Shown here: positions 40,253 to 50,848 of the stretch, piece after piece
How positions within the stretch are numbered: position 1 is the first letter of the stretch
Layout of the letters: the number at the start of each line of letters is the position of its first letter
Translations under genes and position numbers: made by a program
The notes under the pieces: generated by a model
What the model was told of the DNA's origin: nothing
Seen by the model: only the letters and a program-made list of their open reading frames with translations
The model's database searches: none
Assembly (NCBI RefSeq): GCF_003201855.1
Contig: NZ_QJKI01000011.1
Span: forward strand, 43,977-107,976
Source of the DNA: Rivihabitans pingtungensis
GTDB taxonomy: Bacteria; Pseudomonadota; Gammaproteobacteria; Burkholderiales; Aquaspirillaceae
Direction: 5' to 3'
Length of the DNA: 64,000 bases

Positions 40253-41350
40253 ATGATTGTTTTCCTGACTGCCTTTTTTGCCTCTGTGCTTGCGGTGTGG
40301 CTGATTATTCGCTCGGAACACCTGCATCATCACCTGACCGCCGACTCCGATCTTGACGGCGTGCAGAAATTCCACGTCGTGGCGGTGCCGCGCGTGGGCG
40401 GCTTAGGCATCCTGATCGGTATGCTGGCGTCTGCCTCGTGGTTGTCGCTGCTGCTGGCCGTCCCGCCTTATCAGACCTGGCTGCTGCTGATGGTGGCCAG
40501 TCCGGCATTTTTCGGCGGCATCACCGAGGACATGACCAAGCGTGTGGGCGTCTTGCCGCGCCTGTTGCTCACCATGCTGTCTGCCGTCGCGGGCTACTGG
40601 TTTCTGGGCGCAGCGCTGACCCGGCTGGATCTGCCTTTTATTGACCGCCTGCTGTCGGACTGGTGGCCTGTGTCCCTGGTGGTGACGGCGGTGGCGGTCG
40701 GCGGTGTGGCCAATGCCATCAATCTGATCGACGGCTATAACGGCCTGGCTGCCATGGTGGCGGCAGGCATTGCTTTATGTCTGGCGTTTGTCGGCTGGGT
40801 GCTGCATGACAGCTTTATGGTGGTGTCCTGCTTGTCATTGGCCGGCGCCTTGTTTGGCTTTTTAGTGTGGAATTTTCCGTTTGGCCGGATTTTTCTCGGC
40901 GATGGCGGCGCCTATTTTGTCGGCTTTTTATTGGCGGAACTCTCGGTGTTGCTGGTGGCCCGTCACCCGCATGTGTCGGCTTGGTTTCCCATGCTGTTGT
41001 TGTTTTATCCGGTGTTTGAAACTCTGTTCACCATTTTCCGCCGCATGAGTCTGCATGCGCGTTCGCCCGGTCACCCTGACGCGTGCCATTTGCACCAGAT
41101 GCTGTACAAGCGCGCGGTGCGCTGGCATGTCGGCACGCGTGACCCGCAGCACAAAACCCTGCGCAATGCGCTGACCGCCCCTTATTTGTGGGCGCTGTGG
41201 TTGGTGTCGGCCATTCCGGCGCTGCTGTTCTGGCGCTTTCCGGCCTTGCTGATGCTCAGCTGCCTGGGTTTTGCCATTGTCTATGTCTGGCTGTATATGC
41301 GCCTGCTGCGCTGGCGCACGCCCAAGTGGTTGATTCTGCGCCGACGTTAA
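40253..41350 (+). CDS. Undecaprenyl-phosphate sugar-1-phosphate transferase (WecA/TagO/MraY family)
   Basis: A 365-residue integral membrane protein with about 10-11 helices that starts repeat-unit synthesis by moving a HexNAc-1-phosphate to undecaprenyl phosphate. Catalytic landmarks are FFGGITEDMTKRVGVLPRL (DD-like motif, near residue 93), NAINLIDGYNGLA (residues 154-166), FLGDGGAYFVG, and the cytoplasmic HPDACHLHQMLYKR, equivalent to the HIH motif of WecA. Last gene of the cluster, 117 bp after the third GT4. Confidence 0.9.
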   Translation: MIVFLTAFFASVLAVWLIIRSEHLHHHLTADSDLDGVQKFHVVAVPRVGGLGILIGMLASASWLSLLLAVPPYQTWLLLMVASPAFFGGITEDMTKRVGVLPRLLLTMLSAVAGYWFLGAALTRLDLPFIDRLLSDWWPVSLVVTAVAVGGVANAINLIDGYNGLAAMVAAGIALCLAFVGWVLHDSFMVVSCLSLAGALFGFLVWNFPFGRIFLGDGGAYFVGFLLAELSVLLVARHPHVSAWFPMLLLFYPVFETLFTIFRRMSLHARSPGHPDACHLHQMLYKRAVRWHVGTRDPQHKTLRNALTAPYLWALWLVSAIPALLFWRFPALLMLSCLGFAIVYVWLYMRLLRWRTPKWLILRRR

Positions 41351-41367
41351 GCTGTGACTGGCAAATA

Positions 41368-41395
41368 AAAACGCCTTCCTGAGGGAAGGCGTTTT
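41368..41395. terminator. Bidirectional terminator
   Basis: A 12-bp perfect stem (AAAACGCCTTCC at 41368-41379 with GGAAGGCGTTTT at 41384-41395) around a TGAG loop. Flanking A and T tracts allow termination of both the plus-strand polysaccharide cluster and minus-strand purB. Confidence 0.85.
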
Positions 41396-41420
41396 GCATG
41401 CTGCCGTGGGCGTTTCGCGC

Positions 41421-42845
<1,425 letters not shown>

Positions 42846-42855
42846 TCAATACGGT

Positions 42856-43752
42856 TCAGGTGGCCAGCCGGCGGGCAATGCCAGCGGCCAGTTGATCGGC
42901 GGCGGCCGGGTGAAAGCGGAAGAACAACTCCGGCTCGACCATTTCCAGCTCCATGATGGCCAGTTGGCCGGCGTTGTCGCGGATCACGTCCACGCGGGCG
43001 TAGATCACGTCAAACGGCGCGGCAGCCACCGCCGCCTCGGCAAAGGCGATTTCTTCGGCGCTGGCCTCATGGGCGTGCACGGTTCCGCCGTGGTCGTCCT
43101 GCACGCGAAAATCATTGGCCTTGGGCGTTTTGCGGATGGCGTGACTGACGCGGCCGTCCATCACCATCAGCGAGATTTCGCCCTGTTCCAGCACGCGTTG
43201 CTGAAACGGCTGCAACAGCATCGCCTCGACGGCGATCAAGTCGGCAAACACCGCCTGATGCTGCCCGGCGTCGCCTGCGGCAAAGCGGTAGGTGTGGCGC
43301 GCCGCGCCAGACACTGCCGGCTTGAGAATCAGCTCCGGCCAGCCGCAGGCGGCCACATGCTCGGCCAGCGTGCGCGCATCGCCCGGCTCGATAAACCAGG
43401 TCGGGGTGATGTTGACGCCAGCGGCGGCCAGGTCGCCCAGATAATGTTTGTCGATGTTCCAGCGGATCAGCGCCGCTTCGTTGAACAGCCGGCACTGGCC
43501 GGACACCTGTTCCAGCCACGGCGAAAACTCGGCGAAACGGTCGAAATAATCCCAGGTGGTGCGAAACAGCAGGGCGCGGCAGTCGCTCCAGTCCACGTCC
43601 GGGTCGGCCCAGTCGCGGCGCACCACGCTCAAGCCCTGGCGGCGCAAGGCGTCGGCCACCAGGCCGTCTTCTTGATGAATCTGGCGGATGTACCAGTCAT
43701 TGTCATCCGGCGCCACATAGCGGCCGTCAGTCAGCACGGCAATATCGTACAT
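42856..43752 (-). CDS. ATP-grasp family protein (RimK/DcsG-like)
   Basis: A 298-residue protein beginning MYDIAVLTDGRYVAPDDND. The ATP-grasp fold is indicated by the nucleotide-side strand PELILKPAVSGAARHTYRF, the ISLMVMDGRVSHAIRKTPKAN segment, and the metal-binding end YARVDVIRDNAGQLAIMELEMVEPELFF (Asp and Glu). Relatives include DcsG of cycloserine biosynthesis and RimK-like ligases that form amide bonds using ATP. No peptide or antibiotic pathway genes lie next to it, so the substrate is unknown. Confidence 0.75.
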   Translation of the reverse strand: MYDIAVLTDGRYVAPDDNDWYIRQIHQEDGLVADALRRQGLSVVRRDWADPDVDWSDCRALLFRTTWDYFDRFAEFSPWLEQVSGQCRLFNEAALIRWNIDKHYLGDLAAAGVNITPTWFIEPGDARTLAEHVAACGWPELILKPAVSGAARHTYRFAAGDAGQHQAVFADLIAVEAMLLQPFQQRVLEQGEISLMVMDGRVSHAIRKTPKANDFRVQDDHGGTVHAHEASAEEIAFAEAAVAAAPFDVIYARVDVIRDNAGQLAIMELEMVEPELFFRFHPAAADQLAAGIARRLAT

Positions 43753-43863
43753 GCAAAAATCTCTTGAAAAAACAGTCGCCAGCCCGGCCATGCGGCGGGG
43801 CTGGCGCATCATGCGTAAGTGGGCTGGCGGTGCGTCAGCCCTGTACAGCGTTTGGTCAGGCGT

Positions 43864-43899
43864 GCGACAAGACCGCGACAACGCCTAAGAGGGTTTTGT
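43864..43899 (-). repeat. Dispersed palindromic repeat, partial degenerate copy
   Basis: On the minus strand this reads ACAAAACCCTCTTAGGCGTT followed by GTCGCGGTCTTGTCGC, matching the left third of the repeat at 21331 and 49339. The central and right parts are diverged or lost. It lies 10 bp from the 3' end of ffh. Confidence 0.6.
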
Positions 43900-43908
43900 G
43901 AACGGCTC

Positions 43909-45267
43909 TTACAGTCCGCCGCCGCCCATCATGCCCTTCATGCCGCGCATCAGCTTGGACAGCCCACCCTTGGAGAACTGCTTCATCATCTTTTGCGTTT
44001 GTTCAAACTGCGCCAGGAGGCGGTTGACCTCTTGCACGGTCACCCCGGCGCCAGCGGCGATGCGGCGTTTGCGGCTGGCCTTGATCAGCTCGGGCTTGCG
44101 CCGCTCGGTTGGCGTCATCGAATTGATGATGCCCTCAATGCGGCCCACCGCCTTGTCAGCCTGCATGCCTTCCAGGCCCTTGGCCATCTGGCCCAACTGG
44201 CCGGGCATTTTTTCCATCAGGCTGGCCATGCCGCCCATTTTTTTCATCTGCTGGATTTGCGCCTTGAAGTCTTCCAGATCGAAGCCCTTGCCGGACTTCA
44301 TCTTCTTCATCATTTTTTGCGCTTCGTCCTGATCGATGCCTTTTTGCACATCTTCGATCAGCGACAGCACATCGCCCATGCCCAGAATCCGGCTGGCCAT
44401 CCGTTCCGGGTGGAAGGGTTCCAGGCCGGTGAGTTTTTCGCCCACGCCGATGAATTTGATCGGCTTGCCGGTCACATGGCGCACCGACAGCGCCGCGCCG
44501 CCGCGCGAATCGCCGTCCAGCTTGGTCAGGATCACCCCGGTCAGCGGCAGCGCCTCGTTAAAAGCCTGGGCGGTGTTCACCGCATCCTGGCCCTGCATGG
44601 CGTCCACCACAAACAGGGTTTCCACCGGATTCAGCGCCGCGTGCAGGGCTTTGATTTCTTCCATCATCGCCGTGTCGATGGCCAGACGGCCGGCAGTATC
44701 GACAATCAGCACATCATGAAAATGCCGCTTGGCGTGGTCCAGCGCGGCGCGGGCGATGTCCACCGGCTTCTGGCTGGCGTCGGACGGAAACCACTCCACG
44801 TCCAGCTGTTGCGCCAACAGCTTGAGCTGCTCGATGGCGGCCGGGCGATACACGTCGGCCGACACCAGCAGGACTTTTTTCTTGTTTTGTTCTTTCAGCA
44901 GCTTGGCCAGCTTGCCCGAGGTGGTGGTTTTACCCGCCCCCTGCAAACCGGCCATCAGCACGATGGCCGGCGGCACGGCGGCCAGGTTCAGCGCGTCGTT
45001 TTTCTCGCCCATCAGGCGGGTGAGTTCGTCGTTGACCACGCCGACCACCGCCTGGCCCGGGGTGAGGCTGCCCATCACCTCGTGGCCCATGGCGCGTTCG
45101 CGCACGTCGTTGATGAACGTCTTCACCACCGGCAGCGCCACATCGGCTTCCAGCAGCGCCATGCGCACTTCACGCATGGCGTCCTTGATATTGTCCTCGG
45201 TCAGCCGGGCGTGGCCGCGCAAGTTCTTGATCACGCCGGAGAGGCGTGTGGTGAGATTGTCCAGCAT
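43909..45267 (-). CDS. ffh: Signal recognition particle protein Ffh (SRP54)
   Basis: A 452-residue SRP GTPase that binds signal peptides and 4.5S RNA for co-translational membrane targeting. The N domain is followed by a GTPase domain (P-loop GLQGAGKTTTSGKLAK near residue 106, VDTAGRLAID, TKLDGDSRGG) and a C-terminal Met-rich M domain (MMKKMKSG, MLLAQFEQTQKMMKQF-type helix, MRGMKGMMGGGGL end). Full length; divergent from the CcsA-type gene. Confidence 0.97.
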   Translation of the reverse strand: MLDNLTTRLSGVIKNLRGHARLTEDNIKDAMREVRMALLEADVALPVVKTFINDVRERAMGHEVMGSLTPGQAVVGVVNDELTRLMGEKNDALNLAAVPPAIVLMAGLQGAGKTTTSGKLAKLLKEQNKKKVLLVSADVYRPAAIEQLKLLAQQLDVEWFPSDASQKPVDIARAALDHAKRHFHDVLIVDTAGRLAIDTAMMEEIKALHAALNPVETLFVVDAMQGQDAVNTAQAFNEALPLTGVILTKLDGDSRGGAALSVRHVTGKPIKFIGVGEKLTGLEPFHPERMASRILGMGDVLSLIEDVQKGIDQDEAQKMMKKMKSGKGFDLEDFKAQIQQMKKMGGMASLMEKMPGQLGQMAKGLEGMQADKAVGRIEGIINSMTPTERRKPELIKASRKRRIAAGAGVTVQEVNRLLAQFEQTQKMMKQFSKGGLSKLMRGMKGMMGGGGL

Positions 45268-45424
45268 GGGTGTGTCAGGCTCCGCCTAGCAAAGTCAGGA
45301 TTGACGCCGCGCAGCGAGTCCACGCGCGCCAATGTCGAAACGGTTTGGTGTATGCTTTGACCAAACCGTGATTTTACAACAGCCGGGGGCTTTGCGCCCG
45401 CTGCGCTTGACAGACCCTTGACCC

Positions 45425-46249
45425 ATGACATTTCCGTTCGCCTCCCTGACCGCCTGGCTGGCGCTGGCCGCCTACGCCGGCCTGTCCTGGCATTTCCTGG
45501 CTCACGCCCATGGCTGGAGCATTCCCTGGCGGCGCGCGCTCCACATCGAACACCTGCTGGTGGCCGCCGCGCTGGCGCTGCATTTTCTGGCGCTGTTGCC
45601 CGCCAACGCCCATGGCCTGGCGTTTGGCCTGGGCCAGAGCCTGTCCACGGTGATGTGGCTCACCGTGCTGATTTACTGGACCGCCAGCTTTTTTTACAAG
45701 CTCGATGGCCTGCAAACCTGCCTGATGCCGATGGCGGTGCTGGGCGTGGTGCTGGGGCTGGCGTTGCCGCCGGCCTATCTGGCCTATGATTTTCACCAGC
45801 CGGCCTTGCTGCTGCATATTGCCGTGTCGCTGCTGGCCTACAGCCTGTTGCTGATTGCCGCGATTTTGGCGGTGATGATGCTGGTGCTGGATCGGGCGCT
45901 GCACGCCAAGCGCTTTTCGCCAGTGATTCGCCAGATGCCGCCCTTGCTGGCGCTGGAGCGCCTGCTGTTTCAGGTGCTGTGGGCAGGCTTTGCCCTGCTG
46001 ACGCTGACGGTGTTTTCCGGGGTGTTGTTTTCTGAGCAGTTGTTTGGCCGACCGGTGGCGCTGTCGCACAAAACCGTGTTTGCGCTGATGTCGTGGCTGA
46101 TTTTTGCCGCGTTGATGTGGGGGCGCTGGCGGCATGGCTGGCGTGGCCGCCTGGCGGTGCGCTGGACGCTGGCTGGTTTTGTGCTGCTGTTGCTGGCTTA
46201 TGTGGGCAGCAAATTCGTGCTGGAAGTGCTGCTGCACCGTATGGGGTGA
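45425..46249 (+). CDS. Cytochrome c assembly protein (CcsA/YpjD family)
   Basis: A 274-residue inner-membrane protein with eight predicted transmembrane segments. Family landmarks are the WWxxE-free but Trp-containing TLVWLTVLIYW-like segment, LLLHIAVSLLAYSLLLIAAI, and the C-terminal haem-handling region LSHKTVFALMSWLIFAALMWGRWRHGWRGR with conserved His and Trp. Members sit divergent from ffh in many betaproteobacteria. Its exact role in haem delivery here is inferred. Confidence 0.87.
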   Translation: MTFPFASLTAWLALAAYAGLSWHFLAHAHGWSIPWRRALHIEHLLVAAALALHFLALLPANAHGLAFGLGQSLSTVMWLTVLIYWTASFFYKLDGLQTCLMPMAVLGVVLGLALPPAYLAYDFHQPALLLHIAVSLLAYSLLLIAAILAVMMLVLDRALHAKRFSPVIRQMPPLLALERLLFQVLWAGFALLTLTVFSGVLFSEQLFGRPVALSHKTVFALMSWLIFAALMWGRWRHGWRGRLAVRWTLAGFVLLLLAYVGSKFVLEVLLHRMG

Positions 46250-46377
46250 TCTTGGCGCACCGGTTTTGCGTAAAGACCACCATTGCATCCGCCCTGCTGG
46301 CCATGCTAGCGTCTTGATGGGCGGCATGCCCATACCCGATCACAATGATTACTTGCCGAATCGAGGAGAACCCCCTG

Positions 46378-46752
46378 ATGAAAAAACTGCTTGTCATGCT
46401 TGCCAGCGCGCTGACCTTTGCCTGCGGCGCGGCCTTTGCCGCTGTGGATTTGAACACCGCCAGCCAGCAAGAGCTGGAAAGCGTCAAGGGCATCGGCCCG
46501 GCCAAGGCCAAGGCCATTCTCGACTATCGCACCAAGAATGGTCCGTTCAAGGCCGTGGATGATCTGGCCAAGGTGCCGGGTTTTGGCGCCAAGTCGGTTT
46601 CCAATATGAAGGCAGAACTGGCCGTGGGCGCCGCCAAACCTGCTGCTGCCCCGGCCGCCGCCAAGCCTGCCGCACCTGCTGCGCCTGCCGCCAAACCCGC
46701 TGCGCCGGCAGCGCCGGCCGCCAAGCCGGCCGAACCGGCGAAAAAGCCGTAA
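46378..46752 (+). CDS. ComEA-like helix-hairpin-helix protein
   Basis: A 124-residue secreted or membrane-anchored protein. A Sec signal peptide (KKLLVMLASALTFACGAAFA) leads to one (HhH)2 domain: VDLNTASQQELESVKGIGPAKAKAILDYR and VPGFGAKSVSNMKAEL, the DNA-binding fold of ComEA. The last 45 residues are an Ala/Pro/Lys repeat tail (AKPAAPAAP units). GAGGAGA precedes the ATG at 46378. Single-HhH ComEA proteins take up transforming DNA in the periplasm of Neisseria; the tail is unusual. Confidence 0.88.
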   Translation: MKKLLVMLASALTFACGAAFAAVDLNTASQQELESVKGIGPAKAKAILDYRTKNGPFKAVDDLAKVPGFGAKSVSNMKAELAVGAAKPAAAPAAAKPAAPAAPAAKPAAPAAPAAKPAEPAKKP

Positions 46753-46769
46753 TCGTTGCTTGACTGGCC

Positions 46770-46805
46770 CATGCAAAACGCCCGCAGCTGCGGGCGTTTT
46801 GCATG
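46770..46805. terminator. Bidirectional terminator after the ComEA-like gene
   Basis: A perfect 36-bp palindrome (18-bp arms, 46770-46787 and 46788-46805) with AAAA in the left and TTTT in the right arm. It lies 18 bp after the stop codon and ahead of repeat copy 2. Confidence 0.85.
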
Positions 46806-46825
46806 GTGGGTGGATAGCATCGCTG

Positions 46826-46916
46826 ACAAAACCCAGCGAAGCGGCTCTGGTTAGGTGTGTGAGCACAGACAGTGCAAGCAGCACGGCAAGGTCACACAAC
46901 AACGCCAGGGGGGGGA
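46826..46916 (-). repeat. Dispersed palindromic repeat, copy 2 (inverted)
   Basis: Inverse orientation relative to copy 1. On the minus strand it runs CCTGGCGTTGTTGTGTGACC, then TTGCCGTGCTGCTTGCACTG, and closes with CGCTTCGCTGGGTTTTGT. Arms are less symmetric than in copy 1. It fills the convergent gap between the ComEA-like and AraC-like genes. Confidence 0.75.
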
Positions 46917-46923
46917 GCCGCTC

Positions 46924-47979
46924 TTAAGGGCGGCAATCGCCGGGGCGCTGGCCTGTCCAGCGTTTGAACGCCCGGCAAAACGCGCTGGTTTCGGCAAAGC
47001 CCAGCGCGCTGGCCACCTCGGCCAGGCTGAGCGTGCGATTGGCCAGCAGCGTCATCGCCAGCGTCTGGCGCGCCGCCTCTTGCACGCGCCGGTAGCTTTG
47101 CCCCTCTTGCGCCAGCCGACGGCGCAGGGTGGCCGGTGACAGGTGCAGCTGGCGCGCCAGGCTGGCAAAGTCCGGCCAGGCGGCGGGCGGGGTGGCGCGC
47201 AATTGCCGGTGGATGCGCGCGGCCAGGCCATCGCGCGCCGGGCGCAGCGCCAGAAAATTGGCCGGGGCCTGACGCAAAAAGCTTTTCAGCGCGGCTTCGT
47301 CGCGCAGCAGCGGCCAGTGCAGCGCCTGCGCCGGAAAATACAGCGCCGCCACCGGCTGCTCAAAATTCAGCTGCGGGCAAAACACCGCGCGCCATGCCGG
47401 GCTGAACGCCGGCTCCGGGCCCGGAAAATCCACCGCCGTCAGCGGCAGCCGGCGGCCGGTTAGCCAACTGGCCACCCCGCACACCATCAGCCAGTACGCG
47501 CCATAGGCAAACGCCCGCCGTGGCGGCGCGCTGGCCTCGCCCGGCGCCGGCAGGTCGCGCAGCACAATGCAGGCTTGTTCGCCGCTGACGCGCAATTCGC
47601 CTTCCAGCCCATCCAGCGTCACCCGCAAAAAGCGCAGCATGCGCAGCAAGGCGCGCTGCAATACGCCGGCGTGCAGCACGCTGTGGCACAACAAGGTAAA
47701 ACTGCCGGCCTTCATCGGCCGGTCGGCCAGGCCAAAAAACTCATCGTCCAGGCTGGCGGCCATTTGCCGCCACAGCGCGCCAAACTGCGCCGGGCTGACC
47801 CGTGCGCCATCGTCTGCCAGGCTGGCCGGGGCAATGCCGGCCGCCAGCAATAAGGGCGCGCAATCCACCCCACGCGCGCGCCAGGCGGCCAGCGCTTCGC
47901 GCACAAACACCATGGCGATGCTGGCCCGTTCGGCGGGCGGGATGAGGGCGCTGGTGCTGGGTGGCGTGTCGGTTGGCAT
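46924..47979 (-). CDS. AraC-family transcriptional regulator (arabinose-binding-domain type)
   Basis: A 351-residue regulator. The N-terminal 230 residues form the sensor domain found in OruR/ArgR-like AraC proteins (GVDCAPLLLAAGI near the start, FALVCHSVLHAG-like block FTLLCHSVLHAGVL). The C-terminal 100 residues hold the two helix-turn-helix motifs (FASLARQLHLSPATLRRRLA and LSLAEVASALGFAETSAFCR). Divergent from the CoA-transferase gene with a 211-bp gap, so it may regulate it; effector unknown. Confidence 0.9.
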   Translation of the reverse strand: MPTDTPPSTSALIPPAERASIAMVFVREALAAWRARGVDCAPLLLAAGIAPASLADDGARVSPAQFGALWRQMAASLDDEFFGLADRPMKAGSFTLLCHSVLHAGVLQRALLRMLRFLRVTLDGLEGELRVSGEQACIVLRDLPAPGEASAPPRRAFAYGAYWLMVCGVASWLTGRRLPLTAVDFPGPEPAFSPAWRAVFCPQLNFEQPVAALYFPAQALHWPLLRDEAALKSFLRQAPANFLALRPARDGLAARIHRQLRATPPAAWPDFASLARQLHLSPATLRRRLAQEGQSYRRVQEAARQTLAMTLLANRTLSLAEVASALGFAETSAFCRAFKRWTGQRPGDCRP

Positions 47980-48065
47980 TGGCCGATTTTAACAGGCAAA
48001 TTGAGCGTTTCCGGCATCGCCCGCCATGGGTATCTGGGCCTACAGTGGCGAGCTTTAGCGTTGCT

Positions 48066-48148
48066 CACAACACGCGCCTGGCATGGTTGCGCGGCCTTGC
48101 CGTGCTGCTTGCTCTGTCTGCGCGCGCCTCGCCAGGCACGCTGCGCTG
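48066..48148 (+). repeat. Dispersed palindromic repeat, copy 3
   Basis: A diverged copy: GCGCCTGGCATGGTTGCGCG, then GCCTTGCCGTGCTGCTTGC, TCTGTCTGCGCGCGCC and CGCCAGGCACGCTGCGCT. The outer ACAAAACCC arm is degenerate. Located in the divergent AraC/CoA-transferase intergenic region, 43 bp before the latter's ATG. Confidence 0.7.
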
Positions 48149-48190
48149 AGTGTGGTGAGCTGCGCTTATTCCCGCTTCAGGAGGTGCATC

Positions 48191-49330
48191 ATGCCGCAGT
48201 CTGCTTCTACTCCCCTGGCCGGCGCCGGCCCTTTGCACGGCGTGCGCGTGGTCGAGTTTGCCGCGCTGGGCCCGGCGCCGATGGCGGCCATGCTGCTGGC
48301 TGATCTGGGCGCCGAGGTGGTGCGCATCGAGCGCAAAACCGCCGCCGGGCGGCCGGTGGCCGAGCTGTTTGACCCGCAGCGCGATATTCTCAACCGCTCG
48401 CGCCACACCCTGGCGCTGGATCTGAAAAACCCACAGGACATCGACGCCGCGCTGGCGGTGATCGCCCGCGCCGATGTGCTGATCGAGGGCTTTCGCCCCG
48501 GTGTCATGGAGCGCCTGGGTCTGGGGCCCGAGGTGTGTCTGGCGCGCCAGCCGGCGCTGGTGTACGGGCGGATGACCGGCTGGGGTCAGCACGGCGCGCT
48601 GGCACCAGCGGTGGGACACGACATCAATTATCTGGCGCTGTCTGGCGCGCTGCACAGCATTGGCGGCGTCGGCCAGCCGATGCCGCCGCTGAACCTGGTG
48701 GCCGATTGCGGCGGCGGCGCCATGCTCCTGGCGCTGGGCGTGCTGGCCGCGCGGCTGCACGCCTGCCAGACCGGCCGCGGTCAGGTGGTGGATGCGGCGA
48801 TGACCGATGGCTCGGCCTTGTTGATGAGCATGATTTACACCCTGCACGCCATGGGCGAATGGCGCGGCCAGCGCGAGGCCAATCTGCTGGACGGCGGCGC
48901 GCATTTTTACGGCACGTATTGTTGCGCCGACGGCAAATGGCTGGCGGTGGGGGCAATTGAGCCGCAGTTTTACGCCGCGCTGCTCAAGGCGCTGGGCATC
49001 GACGACCCGGTGTTTCAGGCGCAATGGGATCGCGCCCACTGGCCGGCGCTGCGCGCCAAACTGGCGCAGGTGTTTGCGCAAAAACCGCGCGACGCCTGGT
49101 GTGCGCTGCTGGAAGGCAGCGACGCCTGCGTGTCGCCAGTGCTGGATCTGGACGAAGCGCCGCGCCATGCGCATAACCAATCGCGGCAGACCTTTATTGA
49201 ACTGGGCGGCGTCACCCAGCCGGCGCCAGCGCCGCGCTTTAGCCACACCCCGCCGCCCACCCCACGCCCGCCCGGCATGGGCGATGAGGTGGGTGAGGTG
49301 TTGGCGCGCTGGGGCGTGGCGCAGCGCTAA
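48191..49330 (+). CDS. CaiB/BaiF-type CoA transferase, alpha-methylacyl-CoA racemase-like
   Basis: A 379-residue type III CoA-transferase-fold enzyme. The N-terminus [32 protein letters not shown] is the family signature. The block [18 protein letters not shown] carries the His of the racemase subgroup, followed by [14 protein letters not shown]. These features point to alpha-methylacyl-CoA racemase (epimerising 2-methylacyl-CoA for beta-oxidation) rather than formyl- or carnitine-CoA transfer. AGGAGGT precedes the ATG at 48191. Confidence 0.87.
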   Translation: MPQSASTPLAGAGPLHGVRVVEFAALGPAPMAAMLLADLGAEVVRIERKTAAGRPVAELFDPQRDILNRSRHTLALDLKNPQDIDAALAVIARADVLIEGFRPGVMERLGLGPEVCLARQPALVYGRMTGWGQHGALAPAVGHDINYLALSGALHSIGGVGQPMPPLNLVADCGGGAMLLALGVLAARLHACQTGRGQVVDAAMTDGSALLMSMIYTLHAMGEWRGQREANLLDGGAHFYGTYCCADGKWLAVGAIEPQFYAALLKALGIDDPVFQAQWDRAHWPALRAKLAQVFAQKPRDAWCALLEGSDACVSPVLDLDEAPRHAHNQSRQTFIELGGVTQPAPAPRFSHTPPPTPRPPGMGDEVGEVLARWGVAQR

Positions 49331-49338
49331 GCGCCGCG

Positions 49339-49434
49339 AACAAAACCCTCCTGGCGTCGTTGCGCGGCCTTGCCGTACTCCTTGTACTGTCTGCGGCCGC
49401 GCGCCTGGCCAGGCCCGCTGCGCTGCGTTTTTTT
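49339..49434 (+). repeat. Dispersed palindromic repeat, copy 4
   Basis: The closest relative of copy 1: ACAAAACCCTCCTGGCGTCG, GTTGCGCGGCCTTGCCGTAC, TCCTTGTACTGTCTGCGGCC and GCGCGCCTGGCCAGG, ending in GCGTTTTTTT. It begins 8 bp after the CoA-transferase stop and fills the convergent gap to the photolyase gene, where its T run may also act as a terminator. Confidence 0.85.
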
Positions 49435-49441
49435 CGCAGCG

Positions 49442-50848
49442 CTAATCCCGGCCAAACAAGGCCAGCGCGCGCTGGCGCTGGGTGGCGTGGTCCACAATCG
49501 GCTTGGGGTAGTCGCGCCCCAGGCGAAAGTCTTCCGGCAGGCGTTTGGCCAGCCAGGGCGCGTGGATGGCTTTATTGTCCAGCGCAGTGAGTTCTGGCAC
49601 GTAGCGGCGGATAAACTTGCCTTCGGCGTCGAATTTCTCCGACTGGCTGACCGGGTTGAAAATGCGGAAATACGGCTGGGCGTCGCAGCCGGTGGACGCC
49701 GCCCACTGCCAGCCGCCGTTATTGGCCGCCAAGTCAAAATCCAGCAGCAGCCGGGCAAAATGCGCTTCGCCCCAGCGCCAATCAATCAGTAGGTCTTTCA
49801 CCAAAAAGCTGGCGACAATCATGCGCAGCCGGTTGTGCATATAGCCGGTTTGCGCCAGCTGGCGCATGGCGGCGTCCACAATCGGGTAGCCGGTGCGGCC
49901 TTCGCACCAGGCGGCGAACAGCTCTGGGTCGTTGTCAAACGCCAGCGCGTCGTATTCGGGCTTGAACGCATGCTCGGCCACCCGTGGGTGATGCCAGAGA
50001 ATCTGCTGGTAAAACTCGCGCCAGATCAGCTCATTCAGCCAGGTTTGCGCGCCTTCATCGCCTTGCGCCCAGGCCAATTGCGCCAGCAGGCGGATGGACA
50101 GCGTACCAAAGCGCAGATGCGGCGACAGATACGACGGCCCCTTGCTGGCGGGAAAATCCCGCAGCCGCTGGTAGTGGGTCAGCCGGCGCTGAAAATCCGC
50201 CAGCGCCGCCTGCGCGCCGCTGATGCCGGGGGTGATTTTCAGCGGCTGCGCGGCGGCCTCGGCAAAACCGAGTGCGTCCAGTGTGGGTAAAGTCTGTTCC
50301 GGCAGCCGTGCCAGCGCCGGCAAATAACGCTCCACCGGATAGCTTTGCAGGTAAAACGGCGTCAGTTTTTTCAGCCAGGCGTTTTTATACGGGGTGAACA
50401 CCGAAAACGGTTTGCCGCCCTGGGTGAGCACTTCGTCACACTCAAAAATCACCTGGTCTTTGTAGTCGAACCACGCCACGCCCTGCGCCGCCAGCCGTTG
50501 GCGCACGGCGGCGTCGCGGGCGATGGCGGCCGGTTCGTAATCGCGATTGGTGAACACCGCCTCGGCGCCCCACTGCGCCGCCAGCGCCGGCAGCGCCTCC
50601 ACGGCGCTGGCGTGCGCCGTCACCAGCTCGCCGCCGTGCGCGCGCAAGGCCTGCTGCAGCTCGTGCAGGCAGGCCAGAATAAACGGCAGCCGGCGGTCGT
50701 CGCCTGGCAGGACGTCGAGAATGTCGCGGTCGAACACAAACACCGGAATCACTTCATCTGCAGATTTCAGCGCGTGATACAGCGCAGCATGGTCGCTCAG
50801 GCGCAGGTCGCGGCGAAACCAGCACAACACTCGGGCAAAACGGGGCAT
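49442..50848 (-). CDS. phrB: Deoxyribodipyrimidine photolyase (class I CPD)
   Basis: A 468-residue light-driven repair enzyme that splits cyclobutane pyrimidine dimers using FADH- and an antenna chromophore. N-terminal Rossmann domain starts VLCWFRRDLRLSDHAALY. The FAD-binding helical domain shows FSVFTPYKNAWLKKL, GPSYLSPHLRFGTLS, WREFYQQILWHHP and the signature DFDLAANNGGWQWAASTGCD with PYFRIFNP. The ATG at 50848 directly precedes the conserved start; full length. Confidence 0.95.
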   Translation of the reverse strand: MPRFARVLCWFRRDLRLSDHAALYHALKSADEVIPVFVFDRDILDVLPGDDRRLPFILACLHELQQALRAHGGELVTAHASAVEALPALAAQWGAEAVFTNRDYEPAAIARDAAVRQRLAAQGVAWFDYKDQVIFECDEVLTQGGKPFSVFTPYKNAWLKKLTPFYLQSYPVERYLPALARLPEQTLPTLDALGFAEAAAQPLKITPGISGAQAALADFQRRLTHYQRLRDFPASKGPSYLSPHLRFGTLSIRLLAQLAWAQGDEGAQTWLNELIWREFYQQILWHHPRVAEHAFKPEYDALAFDNDPELFAAWCEGRTGYPIVDAAMRQLAQTGYMHNRLRMIVASFLVKDLLIDWRWGEAHFARLLLDFDLAANNGGWQWAASTGCDAQPYFRIFNPVSQSEKFDAEGKFIRRYVPELTALDNKAIHAPWLAKRLPEDFRLGRDYPKPIVDHATQRQRALALFGRD

